Assembly: GCA_002720485.1 (NCBI GenBank)
Contig: PBIQ01000016.1
Location: forward strand, 1-38,822
Length of the DNA stretch: 38,822 nucleotides
Origin: Acidimicrobiaceae bacterium
GTDB taxonomy: Bacteria > Actinomycetota > Acidimicrobiia > Acidimicrobiales > UBA8592
Direction of reading: 5' to 3'
Both the position numbers and the translations under genes were made by a program. Positions 7,452 to 15,380 of this stretch are shown here, piece after piece. Every line of letters starts with the position of its first letter. Within the stretch, counting starts at the first letter, position 1. Below the pieces are notes generated by a model. It was given only the letters and a program-made list of their open reading frames with translations, had not been told where the DNA came from and made no database searches.

Positions 7452-9089
7452 ATGCCTATTCCAGTACTTGTAGCTGTCGCCTGGCCCTACGCATCAGGTT
7501 CTCGCCACCTTGGTCATCTAGCCGGAGCGTATTTACCTTCGGATATTTTTGCCCGACAGCAGCGAATCATTGGTAATGAAGTATTAATGGTAAGCGGGTC
7601 TGATGTCCATGGGACTCCGATCACGGTAAGGGCCGATGCGGAAGGAGTAACTCCTCAAGACATTGTCGACCGGTATCACAATGAATTTCTCAACCAGTGG
7701 GATCAATTAGGAATTTCGTGGGATCTGTACACAACTACCGGCACGGCCAACCATTCTAAAGTAACGCAGGAAATGTTTCTTGCTCAGCTCGAGAGAGGCT
7801 ACATTGACCGACGAATCAGTAAGCAGCTTTACGATGTCGAGGTAAACAGGTTCCTTCCAGACCGCTATGTCGAAGGAACGTGCCCTCACTGCGGCTCAGA
7901 CGAAGCACGCGGAGACCAATGTGATAATTGTGGAAAAACTTATGATGCGATTGAGCTGCTTAATCCGAAATCAAAAATGTCATCATCCACCCCTGTCCTT
8001 CGAGAAACCGAGCATTTCTATTTCCGATATTCTGATTTCAACGATTCCCTTGTCGCTTTCCTAAATTCCAAAGAAGGATGGAGAAACCATGTAATAAATT
8101 TCGCAATGGGATGGCTTCGAGAAGAAGGACTTCTTGATAGGGCAATTACAAGAGATCTTGATTGGGGAGTTGAATTACCAGTTGATGACCTTGGGGAAGG
8201 TAAAAGAATCTATGTTTGGTATGACGCAGTCATTGGATATCTCTCAGCGTCTAAAGAATGGGCAGAGCAAGAAGGAACACCAGACCGTTGGAAATACTGG
8301 TGGCATAACGATAAAGCCCGCCATGTGTACTTCATAGGGAAGGACAACATTCCATTCCATGCCTTATTCTGGCCAGCGCAACTAATGGCTGTAGGTGACA
8401 AGATCGATGGCGAGGAGCTCCACCTCCCTGACGTTATTCCGGCAAATCAATATGTCACATTTAAGGGCGGGAAGGCATCAGCGAGTAGGGGAGTTGGGAT
8501 GACGATAGAAGAAGGGCTGGAATTCTTCCAAGCGGATGCACTCCGGTACGCCCTGGCGGCCAACTTCCCCGAACAGGCGGATACCGAAATCTCGCATGAA
8601 GAGATAGTAAGGCGCGTCAATGAGGAGTTAGTAGCTAACTGGGGGAATCTAGTAAATCGAGTCCTGTCAATGACACATAAGACCTGTGGCGGAACCGTAG
8701 CGGAACCCGGAGACTTCACAGAAGAGGACACCTCTTTACTTACAACCATTGACAGCGCTCTCGAAGAATCTGCGGAATTATTCGAAGCAGTTGAACTTCG
8801 TGCGGCATTACGAAAGGGAATGGAGGCAGCACAAGCAGCAAATAGATATCTCAATGCAACAGAGCCATGGAAACTATCGAAAACTGACCCCGACAGAGCC
8901 AAAACCATTCTGTTTGTTGCCTTAAGCGCAATTAATGGAATCCGGGTAATGTTGAGCCCATTTCTGCCGTTCACTTCAGAAAAACTCGACAATCTTCTAG
9001 GGCCCTCTCAGGGCTGGGCCAGAGTCCCGTTAACTCCAGGTCTTCCTATACCTAAACCTGAGCCGCTCTTCAACAAGATTGAAACTTGA
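7452..9089 (+). CDS. metG: Methionyl-tRNA synthetase with a variant KMSKS loop
   Basis: Class I aminoacyl-tRNA synthetase charging tRNA-Met, 545 residues from the ATG at 7452 (MPIPVLVAVAWPY); the longer frame upstream lies inside the rsmI region and resembles no MetRS. The HIGH motif is HLGH at 19-22. The connective peptide has a two-knuckle zinc site with Cys144, Cys147, Cys157 and Cys160. The KMSKS position reads KASAS (341-345), so the second lysine is missing. The anticodon-binding helical domain follows (VANWGNLVNRVL). There is no C-terminal tRNA-binding (OB-fold) extension. It sits 43 nt after rsmI and is followed closely by tatD. Confidence 0.95.
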   Translation: MPIPVLVAVAWPYASGSRHLGHLAGAYLPSDIFARQQRIIGNEVLMVSGSDVHGTPITVRADAEGVTPQDIVDRYHNEFLNQWDQLGISWDLYTTTGTANHSKVTQEMFLAQLERGYIDRRISKQLYDVEVNRFLPDRYVEGTCPHCGSDEARGDQCDNCGKTYDAIELLNPKSKMSSSTPVLRETEHFYFRYSDFNDSLVAFLNSKEGWRNHVINFAMGWLREEGLLDRAITRDLDWGVELPVDDLGEGKRIYVWYDAVIGYLSASKEWAEQEGTPDRWKYWWHNDKARHVYFIGKDNIPFHALFWPAQLMAVGDKIDGEELHLPDVIPANQYVTFKGGKASASRGVGMTIEEGLEFFQADALRYALAANFPEQADTEISHEEIVRRVNEELVANWGNLVNRVLSMTHKTCGGTVAEPGDFTEEDTSLLTTIDSALEESAELFEAVELRAALRKGMEAAQAANRYLNATEPWKLSKTDPDRAKTILFVALSAINGIRVMLSPFLPFTSEKLDNLLGPSQGWARVPLTPGLPIPKPEPLFNKIET

Positions 9090-9096
9090 ATCAAAA

Positions 9097-9900
9097 ATGA
9101 CATCAGAGCAGAAACAGCCAATTTCATTGAAATGGGTGGACAACCACTGCCACATAGAAAACAGCCCTGCAGGTAGAAACGCGATAGCGGAAGCGAAGCA
9201 TGCAGGAGTGGAGAAACTAGTTAACGTAGGGACTGATTTAACAACATCGCAGGAGGCACTTGCAATTGCGCAGGAATTCTCCGGATCCGTATTTTCTACA
9301 GCAGGCATCCATCCCCACGAAGCCTCAAAGGGCATTGAGGGCATCAAGGAACTTCTGCACACCCCACATGTTGTAGCTGTCGGTGAATGTGGTTTGGATT
9401 ATCACTACAATCATTCTCCACCTTCCACTCAGCGAGCAGTCTTTGCTGAACATATCGATCTCGCACATGAACTTGATTTACCTCTTGTTATTCATGCAAG
9501 AGAAGCCTGGGATGAAATCTTCACGATCCTAAAGGCAAAGCAACCCCCTTCCAGAACTGTCTTCCACTGCTTCACCGGCGGACCACAAGAGGCAGAGATA
9601 GCACTTGATATGGGTGCGCTACTGTCCTTTTCTGGGATTGTGACCTTCAAAAATGCTCAAGAAAATCGAGAAGCAATGCTCTCCACACCGATCGACCGTC
9701 TCATGATCGAAACCGATTCTCCGTACCTTTCGCCAGTGCCACTTCGAGGTAAGCAAAACTCACCATCTAATCTCCCTATTATTGGAGAATATATAGCTGA
9801 GCAGCGGGGAGTAGACGTTAAAACGCTTGCTGAACAGATATGGTCGACAACCCATACCTTCTACGACCTACCACCATCTAGTTCCAAAGAAACCAGCTAA
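9097..9900 (+). CDS. tatD: TatD-family metal-dependent DNase
   Basis: Amidohydrolase-fold nuclease with roles in 3'-5' DNA/RNA trimming and repair, 267 residues from the ATG at 9097. Metal-ligand motifs are WVDNHCHI (the DxHxH site in the form DNHCH), VGECGLDYHY, LVIHAREA, VFHCFTGG and METDSPYLSP. A TTG at 9079, overlapping the end of metG, could add six residues; neither start has a clear Shine-Dalgarno. Position between metG and an Rpf/SLT-type protein matches the actinobacterial order metG-tatD-rpfB-ksgA. Confidence 0.95.
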   Translation: MTSEQKQPISLKWVDNHCHIENSPAGRNAIAEAKHAGVEKLVNVGTDLTTSQEALAIAQEFSGSVFSTAGIHPHEASKGIEGIKELLHTPHVVAVGECGLDYHYNHSPPSTQRAVFAEHIDLAHELDLPLVIHAREAWDEIFTILKAKQPPSRTVFHCFTGGPQEAEIALDMGALLSFSGIVTFKNAQENREAMLSTPIDRLMIETDSPYLSPVPLRGKQNSPSNLPIIGEYIAEQRGVDVKTLAEQIWSTTHTFYDLPPSSSKETS

Positions 9901-10038
9901 TTCCTGCTCATATAGTTGTGGGTGTTGCCAATTGTGCGAAAACAACCACATAATATATGGACGAAGCGGCGAGGCGGAGGTTAGGCGCTGGAAGAACAGA
10001 CGGGGTACCGAATACTGCACGCGCTACGGTTTCCAATA

Positions 10039-10815
10039 GTGGCGATATTTATCGTCATTTTATCGGTAGCTTCTGTTGTGGTGTCTCTTACTGGACCCAG
10101 TGAACCTCAATCTCTTGAGCCTGCTCGTAGCCAAGAGAATACTTCTCCTATAGGTCAACTACTCAACGCCGACACAACGGATGCGGATACTAATAGTCAA
10201 GAAGCTCAACGAGGCCAGCAAAGTGAAACTCAAGTGGATCTAGTCGATGGAGAGAGCCCAACTACCGATGAGGAAACTATTACCAAGCGGCCAATAGATA
10301 GAGCCCCCGAAGAACTAGCTATCTCTACATCCGGATTTATACCTAATTACGTCGGGCAGGGAGAAGAAATGAAGCTTTCAGCAAGTTTTACTCCGACTCA
10401 GGTTTCCTCCTCTTTGCCTTCGCAGCCTGCCCCTGCACCCTCACAGCCGGCCCCGACATCTCCTCCAGTAACCGAACCGTATGAACCTGAAATAAATGAG
10501 ACATTCATACCTAACGTAGAGAGATGGCGTGATGACGTAGTAGCAGCAATAGCAGCATATGGTGGCCCTGCAAGTGACGTTGATTTGTTCCTTACCATCA
10601 TGCATCGCGAAAGCAGGGGGCAACCAGAGGCAACAAATCCTTCAAGCGGAGCTGCCGGCCTAATGCAGCATATGCCCCAGTACTGGGACAACAGAGCTAT
10701 CTCTGCTGGGTATGCGGGGGCAAGCCCATATGATCCAATCGCCAATATTAACGTAAGCGCGTGGTTGTTATATCAAGCAGCTGGTGGAGGATGGGTCCAC
10801 TGGTCTACCTACTAA
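10039..10815 (+). CDS. Secreted or membrane-anchored SLT/Rpf-type lysozyme-fold cell-wall hydrolase
   Basis: Predicted to cleave peptidoglycan outside the membrane. The C-terminal part has a transglycosylase SLT fold: HRESRGQPEATN with the catalytic Glu, SSGAAGLMQHMPQYW, and a late AWLLYQAAGGGW segment. The N-terminus is a hydrophobic anchor, followed by a long Ser/Pro/Gln/Thr-rich linker with repeated SQPAP units. It occupies the place of rpfB between tatD and ksgA, so a resuscitation-factor-like role is plausible, but no G5 or DUF348 domain is present. The GTG at 10039 is the conventional start, yet it has no Shine-Dalgarno and cuts off the basic n-region. The frame is open back to 9985 and a GGAGG sits 7 nt before an in-frame CTG at 9988. 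Confidence 0.8.
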   Translation: MAIFIVILSVASVVVSLTGPSEPQSLEPARSQENTSPIGQLLNADTTDADTNSQEAQRGQQSETQVDLVDGESPTTDEETITKRPIDRAPEELAISTSGFIPNYVGQGEEMKLSASFTPTQVSSSLPSQPAPAPSQPAPTSPPVTEPYEPEINETFIPNVERWRDDVVAAIAAYGGPASDVDLFLTIMHRESRGQPEATNPSSGAAGLMQHMPQYWDNRAISAGYAGASPYDPIANINVSAWLLYQAAGGGWVHWSTY

Positions 10816-10910
10816 CATGCGTTTAGCTGAAATAATCTTAAACGAAACTATGCCACTACTCCATAGCTCAGGGAACCTTGACAAACCTCCAACAAGAAAA
10901 TCGAACTGAC

Positions 10911-11756
10911 ATGGTAATAGGTGTTCGAGAGGTTCAATCGATCTTAGAGCGGCACTCTATAGTCCCATCACGTTCACTAGGGCAAAATTTTGTCACGGAC
11001 CCTAACATCATTCGAAAGATAGTTAAATTGGCTGATCTAGGGCCAGAGGATCAAGTGCTAGAGATTGGAGCTGGCTTTGGAGCTCTGACCTGTGAACTGA
11101 GCCAAGCAAAGCGGGTAGTAGCTATCGAGTTCGATCGTTATCTCCTTCCAGCGCTAGAGGAAACGCTCGAAGAAACAGGGATGAAAGAGAAAACCGAAAT
11201 TCTCCATAGAGATGCGATGGAAATCAAATGGGATGAATTCTTTCTAAGGAGAACAGGAAACTGGAAGATGGTTTCAAATTTGCCATATAACATAAGCTCA
11301 CCTCTGCTCTTAGATCTTTTAGACCATGCTCCGCAAGTTGAACAAATGCTCGTGATGGTACAACGCGAGGTGGGGGAGCGCTTTGTCGCGGAAGTTGGAT
11401 CTTCTAATTACGGGATCCCCTCTGTTAAAGCCCAATACTGGTCAGAGATTTCAATTATCGGACAAGTTCCTCCGAAGGTGTTCTTCCCTGTTCCAAAAGT
11501 AGAGTCGGTCTTACTTAAGTTCACTCGGCGGAAGACTATTGAGAAAGTCGACTTAGAAACGATGTGGAAATTATTGAAAGTTGGATATGGCCAAAGAAGA
11601 AAAATGCTCCGGAAGTCACTAAAAGGTCTCGTCGGAACAACTGGCTTTAACTCCGCAGGACTTGACCCAAAGTCTCGCCCTCAGGACCTAACTGTCAATG
11701 ATTGGATCTCTTTAGCAACTGCTGTCGAAAACGCGGGGCATGATGGATTCGAATGA
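10911..11756 (+). CDS. ksgA: 16S rRNA (adenine1518-N6/adenine1519-N6)-dimethyltransferase
   Basis: SAM-dependent enzyme dimethylating two adjacent adenines in helix 45 of 16S rRNA, 281 residues from the ATG at 10911. Motifs are SLGQNFVTDPNII, the SAM loop VLEIGAGFGALT, VVAIEFDR and the catalytic NLPYNISSPLL. The C-terminal helical domain has GYGQRRKMLRKSL. A TTG at 10878 preceded by AGGGA is an alternative start adding 11 residues. Its end overlaps the start of ispE by 17 nt, so the two are likely translated in a coupled way, as in other actinobacteria. Confidence 0.95.
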   Translation: MVIGVREVQSILERHSIVPSRSLGQNFVTDPNIIRKIVKLADLGPEDQVLEIGAGFGALTCELSQAKRVVAIEFDRYLLPALEETLEETGMKEKTEILHRDAMEIKWDEFFLRRTGNWKMVSNLPYNISSPLLLDLLDHAPQVEQMLVMVQREVGERFVAEVGSSNYGIPSVKAQYWSEISIIGQVPPKVFFPVPKVESVLLKFTRRKTIEKVDLETMWKLLKVGYGQRRKMLRKSLKGLVGTTGFNSAGLDPKSRPQDLTVNDWISLATAVENAGHDGFE

Positions 11757-12495
11757 GAGTGTAGAAGTTCTTTCTCCTGCAAAATTAACTTTGTCCCTTC
11801 GGATCACAGGTCGGAGAGAAGATGGCTACCACTTTATAGAAGCTGAGATGGTGACAATTGACTTGGCTGACTCCATGGTATTTAGAAAGGGTAGAAGGGG
11901 GGTCACTTACCAAGGTGCATACCCCATCCAGCCACCCTCTGAACAGGATTTAGTCATGAGAGCACTGAACTTTCTCGATGAAGATCTAGCAGTAACTGTT
12001 GAGAAAAGAATCCCTCCTCAAGGCGGCTTAGGTGGAGGTTCTGGGAATGCTGCAGCAGTTCTTAGGTACTTTCAATACCGGGATGCTGAAGCAGCGGTCA
12101 AGCTCGGAGCAGATGTTCCATTTAATCTTAATGGTGGCAGGGCTCTTGTTAGAGGAGTTGGAGAAGTCGTTGAACCACTTCAATATCAAGAAAAAGCATT
12201 TACTCTGCTTACCCCAACTGTTGGCTGCTCAACAGCCGATGTGTATAGAAAATGGGACGAGTTGGGCGGGCCGGCAGGGCCAAATGGAAATGACCTTGAA
12301 CTAGCTGCACTCAGTGTACGTCCAGAGCTTTCCGTATGGAGAGACGAGCTAGAGAAACACAGCGGAATGAAACCGAAACTAGCTGGAAGCGGATCGACGT
12401 GGTTTGTGGAAGGTCATTTTCCCGGAGAGGGATTTATTACAGCTCGAACCCTTCAATCATTTGCTGAGGAGCCCGTCCAAGAGGATAGAACCTAA
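11740..12495 (+). CDS. ispE: 4-diphosphocytidyl-2-C-methyl-D-erythritol kinase
   Basis: GHMP-family kinase phosphorylating CDP-ME in the non-mevalonate isoprenoid pathway, 251 residues, rather shorter than the E. coli enzyme (about 283). Motifs are SPAKLTLSLRITGRREDGYH at the N-terminus, the ATP loop PPQGGLGGGSGNAAA, the substrate motif LGADVPF and the C-terminal GSGSTWF. The loss of length seems to be in the loops between these blocks, as all three GHMP motifs are intact. ATG codons at 11740 and 11743 are both inside the end of ksgA. The gene converges on the tiny bS22 gene. Confidence 0.93.
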   Translation: MMDSNESVEVLSPAKLTLSLRITGRREDGYHFIEAEMVTIDLADSMVFRKGRRGVTYQGAYPIQPPSEQDLVMRALNFLDEDLAVTVEKRIPPQGGLGGGSGNAAAVLRYFQYRDAEAAVKLGADVPFNLNGGRALVRGVGEVVEPLQYQEKAFTLLTPTVGCSTADVYRKWDELGGPAGPNGNDLELAALSVRPELSVWRDELEKHSGMKPKLAGSGSTWFVEGHFPGEGFITARTLQSFAEEPVQEDRT

Positions 12496-12520
12496 ATCGG
12501 ATCTAGCAGCGAAGACCTAT

Positions 12521-12619
12521 TTACTTTCCGCGTTGACGCTGAGCTCGAGTTCGCTTCAGCATCTTTCGATGCTTCTTCTTCCTCATTCTTTTGCGCCTCT
12601 TTTTAATTAATGAACCCAT
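12521..12619 (-). CDS. Small-subunit ribosomal protein bS22 (AURKAIP1/COX24-type, 32 residues)
   Basis: A 32-residue, extremely basic protein: MGSLIKKRRKRMRKKKHRKM then LKRTRAQRQRGK. The pattern MGS(V/L)IKKRRKRM(R/S)KKKH(R/K)K is the signature of the AURKAIP1/COX24 C-terminal family, bS22 in mycobacterial 30S subunits. It starts with ATG at 12619 and ends at TAA 12521, converging on ispE 25 nt away. The upstream Shine-Dalgarno is poor (an AGG about 12 nt away). It is below the size limit of many gene callers. The call rests on a remembered family pattern, not on a search. Confidence 0.88.
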   Translation of the reverse strand: MGSLIKKRRKRMRKKKHRKMLKRTRAQRQRGK

Positions 12620-12636
12620 AAGCGGTATAACCTACT

Positions 12637-12665
12637 GCAAAAACCATAGAAATGCGCGTTTTTGC
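12637..12665. repeat. Short inverted repeat upstream of bS22
   Basis: GCAAAAAC (12637-12644) and GTTTTTGC (12658-12665) are exact reverse complements around 13 nt. It lies in the gap between the bS22 start and tRNA-Gln. It might be a weak hairpin or operator in the bS22 promoter area; no function can be assigned. Confidence 0.3.
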
Positions 12666-12813
12666 TAGCTTTCATTATTTCTTGGAAGCGGAATGGCCAA
12701 TCGGCATGCAGAGCGTTCTTGAACTTATCGAAATAAATATCAAATAATTCAACTTAGCGAATTGGCAAATACGCGATTGGTCCGGAAATGCGATAAGTTC
12801 ATTAGACATACAA

Positions 12814-12886
12814 TGGCCCGTAGTTCAACTGGCGGAACGCCTGGTTTTGGTCCAGGAGGTTGCAGGTTCAAGTCCTGCCGGGCCAG
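12814..12886 (+). tRNA. tRNA-Gln(TTG)
   Basis: A full cloverleaf can be folded by hand: acceptor TGGCCCG/CGGGCCA, D-stem GTTC/GAAC, anticodon stem CCTGG/CCAGG with loop TTTTGGT giving anticodon TTG at 12847-12849, and T-stem GCAGG/CCTGC with loop TTCAAGT. The discriminator base is G. CCA is not encoded. It decodes CAA and CAG. It lies between ispE and prs, as a tRNA-Gln does in many actinobacteria. Confidence 0.95.
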
Positions 12887-12998
12887 CAAAGCATCTTTGG
12901 AATAATGCAAAATGCAACTAACCCTTGAAATCATCTGATAGAAATAGTTTTTCGACCTACGATTTAGTTACTGGACCTCGATCCAAAGGAATTACAAT

Positions 12999-13979
12999 AT
13001 GGAGTTAATAACCAAGAAGCGATTGCATTTGATTTCCGGAAGATCAAATTTGGCTTTAGCTGAAGAAATCGCAGGCTATCTTGGTGTCGAGCTCGATGAG
13101 CCGAATCTCGCTGAGTTTGCAAATGGTGAGGTTCACTGCAGGTTTAGCGAATCTGTCCGCGGAGGGGATGTCTTTATTATTCAAAGCCATTCCGCTTCAC
13201 CAGATATGACAATTAATGATTCGATTATGGAACAACTCATAATGGTAGATGCAGCTCGCCGCGCCTCAGCGAAACGGATCACAGTGGTGTGCCCTTTCTT
13301 TGGGTATGCAAGACAAGATAGAAAATCAGAAGGAAGAGAGCCTATAACAGCTCGCTTATTAGCCAATCTTTTCATAGCTGCAGGAGTAAGTCGTATGGTT
13401 TCAGTGGACCTCCATGCAGGGCAAATACAAGGTTTCTTTGATAAGCCAGTTGACCATCTAACGGCCATGCCGGTTCTCGTAGACTATATGCGGACGCTCG
13501 GGGATGACCTTGTTGTTGTTTCCCCAGATACTGGACGAGTAAAGGTCGCAGAAAGATACGCATCTGAGCTAACTGCAGATTTGGCGATAGTTCACAAAAG
13601 AAGAATCAAAAGTCAGAAAAATCGTGTTGAAGCTGGGGACGTACTCGGGGATGTAGATGGGCGAGTTTGTGTTTTGATCGATGACATGATCGATACAGGG
13701 GGAACTATCGTAGGGGCGGCGGAACAACTCGCCGATAGAGGCGCTAAGGAAGTATATGCGTGTACCTCTCATGGCGTTTTCTCCGACCCTGCTATCGAGC
13801 GTCTTGAAAATTCGGTCATTAAGCAAGTTGCTATGACAAACACTTTGCCTCTTCCGGAGGAGAGAAATATCTCGAAAATTAAGGTACTTTCAGTCGCTCC
13901 GATAATAGCGAATGCCTTGGATGCTGTTTTCGAGGACACGAGTGTAAGTGAAATATTTGGAGGGAAGCATTTAAGCTAG
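12999..13979 (+). CDS. prs: Ribose-phosphate diphosphokinase (PRPP synthetase)
   Basis: Makes PRPP from ribose 5-phosphate and ATP for nucleotide, His and Trp synthesis; 326 residues, cytoplasmic hexamer in homologues. Motifs are FANGEVHCRFSESVRGGDVF, the ATP-site CPFFGYARQDRKS, the metal-binding SVDLHAGQIQGFF, VVSPDTGRVKVAERYA, and the PRPP loop VLIDDMIDTGGT. AAGGA lies before the ATG. It stands between tRNA-Gln and rplY. In M. tuberculosis glmU is the immediate neighbour of prsA; no glmU is present here. Confidence 0.97.
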   Translation: MELITKKRLHLISGRSNLALAEEIAGYLGVELDEPNLAEFANGEVHCRFSESVRGGDVFIIQSHSASPDMTINDSIMEQLIMVDAARRASAKRITVVCPFFGYARQDRKSEGREPITARLLANLFIAAGVSRMVSVDLHAGQIQGFFDKPVDHLTAMPVLVDYMRTLGDDLVVVSPDTGRVKVAERYASELTADLAIVHKRRIKSQKNRVEAGDVLGDVDGRVCVLIDDMIDTGGTIVGAAEQLADRGAKEVYACTSHGVFSDPAIERLENSVIKQVAMTNTLPLPEERNISKIKVLSVAPIIANALDAVFEDTSVSEIFGGKHLS

Positions 13980-13981
13980 GT

Positions 13982-14011
13982 GTCTGTCGAAGAACAGAAC
14001 GATAGACTTTT
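13982..14011 (+). terminator. Possible Rho-independent terminator after prs
   Basis: GTCTGTCG (13982-13989) pairs with CGATAGAC (14000-14007), eight pairs with one G-T wobble around a 10-nt loop, followed directly by TTTT (14008-14011). It begins just after the prs stop. The T-run is short, so termination may be partial. Confidence 0.5.
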
Positions 14012-14070
14012 CATCTGGTAGAAATCTGCAAACCTCAAACGAGATTCTTGCATATAGGGAGTAATGGGCG

Positions 14071-14763
14071 ATGGCTGAACTTGTACTAAATACTGAAGAA
14101 GGGCGTGAACTGGGAAGTCGTTCGACTAGGCGTCTTCGCCGCGAAGGGCGAGTTCCTGGCGTTTTATATGGATTGGGACAAGACCCCATGCCTTTTAGCG
14201 TTAACTATGCAGATCTCCGAGGGTCCCTAACCACAGAAGCTGGCCTAAATGCACTAATCGAAATAGAAATTGCTGGATCGAAGCACCTATCAATCTTAAA
14301 AGACCTTCAACGTCACCCGGTTCGAGATGAAGTTATCCATGTTGACTTTGTAAGAGTAGACCCAAATGCAGAGATCTCAGTTGATGTCAGACTTACCATA
14401 ACTGGAGACGCCAAAAAAGTTACGGATGAGAACGGGATGGTTGATCAAACTATGTTTAGTCTTTCTGTGCTCTCGCTCCCACAATCTATCCCAAATGAAT
14501 TATTTGTAGATGTCTCCGATCTAGAGATCAATACATCTGTACGTGTTGGGGATATCGCTTTGCCAGATGGAGTCCGGACTGAGGTTGACCTTGAAGAAAC
14601 GGTCGCAGTTGGAACTGTCACTCGATCCACCATGGAAGCTATGGCAGCTGAAGCAATGGCAGAAGCAGCTGCCGAAGAAGGTGAAGAAGGTGAAGAAGGT
14701 GCATCCGACGAGGGTGAAGTTTCTACCGACGATGGAGAAACTCCAGCCGAAGATAGCGAATAG
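14071..14763 (+). CDS. rplY: Large-subunit ribosomal protein bL25 (Ctc form)
   Basis: Binds 5S rRNA in the 50S subunit; 230 residues, the long Ctc form. The N-terminal L25 domain has GSRSTRRLRREGRVPGVLYG and a central KDLQRHPVRDEVIHVDFVRV. The C-terminal TL5/beta domain follows, and the protein ends in an acidic, repetitive tail of about 45 residues, rich in Ala, Glu, Gly and Asp with GEE repeats. Such acidic tails are common in actinobacterial Ctc. It lies between prs and pth, the usual actinobacterial position. Confidence 0.95.
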   Translation: MAELVLNTEEGRELGSRSTRRLRREGRVPGVLYGLGQDPMPFSVNYADLRGSLTTEAGLNALIEIEIAGSKHLSILKDLQRHPVRDEVIHVDFVRVDPNAEISVDVRLTITGDAKKVTDENGMVDQTMFSLSVLSLPQSIPNELFVDVSDLEINTSVRVGDIALPDGVRTEVDLEETVAVGTVTRSTMEAMAAEAMAEAAAEEGEEGEEGASDEGEVSTDDGETPAEDSE

Positions 14764-14771
14764 ATATTTTC

Positions 14772-15380
14772 GTGCGGCGGAAAAGGCGCACTAAACGATT
14801 TTCTGGTGTGACCCCTGATTATCTCATCGTGGGGCTCGGCAACCCAGGGGAGAAGTATCAAGGGACAAGGCACAACGTAGGTGCCGAAGTCATCCACTTG
14901 CTTGAAGAGCAGTATGACGTTCGATTACGAAAAAGCAAAGCCTCTGCTCTCTGCGCAGAAGTAAAGTCTGAAAATCGTAATGTAGTTATTGCTGTACCCC
15001 AAACCTATATGAATGAATCCGGTCTAGCTGCACGAAAGCTGATGGACAGATACAACATCTCAGAACCAGCTCAGCTAATTGTGATTCACGATGAGTTGGA
15101 TCTTCCAGTCGGGAAGATAAAGATAAAAGTCGGTGGGGGCCTTGCTGGCCATAATGGATTGAGATCCATTGAAAGCCATGTGCATTCGAGAGAGTTCGCT
15201 CGGATTCGCATTGGCGTTGGGGCGATTCACGAAGGGCAGAGAGGTCGAGATTATGTCTTGAGCCGTCCTAGCAAAGCTGACAGGCAGGCGTTAGAGCATT
15301 CAAAATCCAAGGCAGTAGATGCTCTTGATTTCATCCAAACTCATGGCCATCAAGCAGCAATGAATAAGTTCAACGCGTGA
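14772..15380 (+). CDS. pth: Peptidyl-tRNA hydrolase
   Basis: Releases stalled peptidyl-tRNA by cleaving the ester bond; 202 residues. Motifs are LIVGLGNPGEKYQGTRHNVG with the catalytic His, VPQTYMNESG with the binding Asn, VIHDELDLP with the catalytic Asp, and GGGLAGHNGLRSI. The proposed start is a GTG at 14772, giving a basic 14-residue lead; GTG 14808 is an alternative with little support. It starts 8 nt after the rplY stop, and its stop overlaps the GTG start of mfd (GTGA at 15377-15380). Confidence 0.96.
   Translation: MRRKRRTKRFSGVTPDYLIVGLGNPGEKYQGTRHNVGAEVIHLLEEQYDVRLRKSKASALCAEVKSENRNVVIAVPQTYMNESGLAARKLMDRYNISEPAQLIVIHDELDLPVGKIKIKVGGGLAGHNGLRSIESHVHSREFARIRIGVGAIHEGQRGRDYVLSRPSKADRQALEHSKSKAVDALDFIQTHGHQAAMNKFNA

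Noticed and set aside
8447-8992. Minus-strand open frame of 181 codons inside metG
   Set aside because: It lies wholly over a strongly conserved synthetase gene, shows no domain and has no ribosome binding site; it is a shadow frame.
14681-14762. GAAGAAGGT repeats as a CRISPR-like or mobile repeat
   Set aside because: They encode the acidic GEE tail of bL25, with no spacers; ordinary low-complexity coding sequence.
14445-14897. Minus-strand open frame of 150 codons over the end of rplY
   Set aside because: It is a low-complexity Ser/Pro shadow of the acidic rplY tail and has no independent support.
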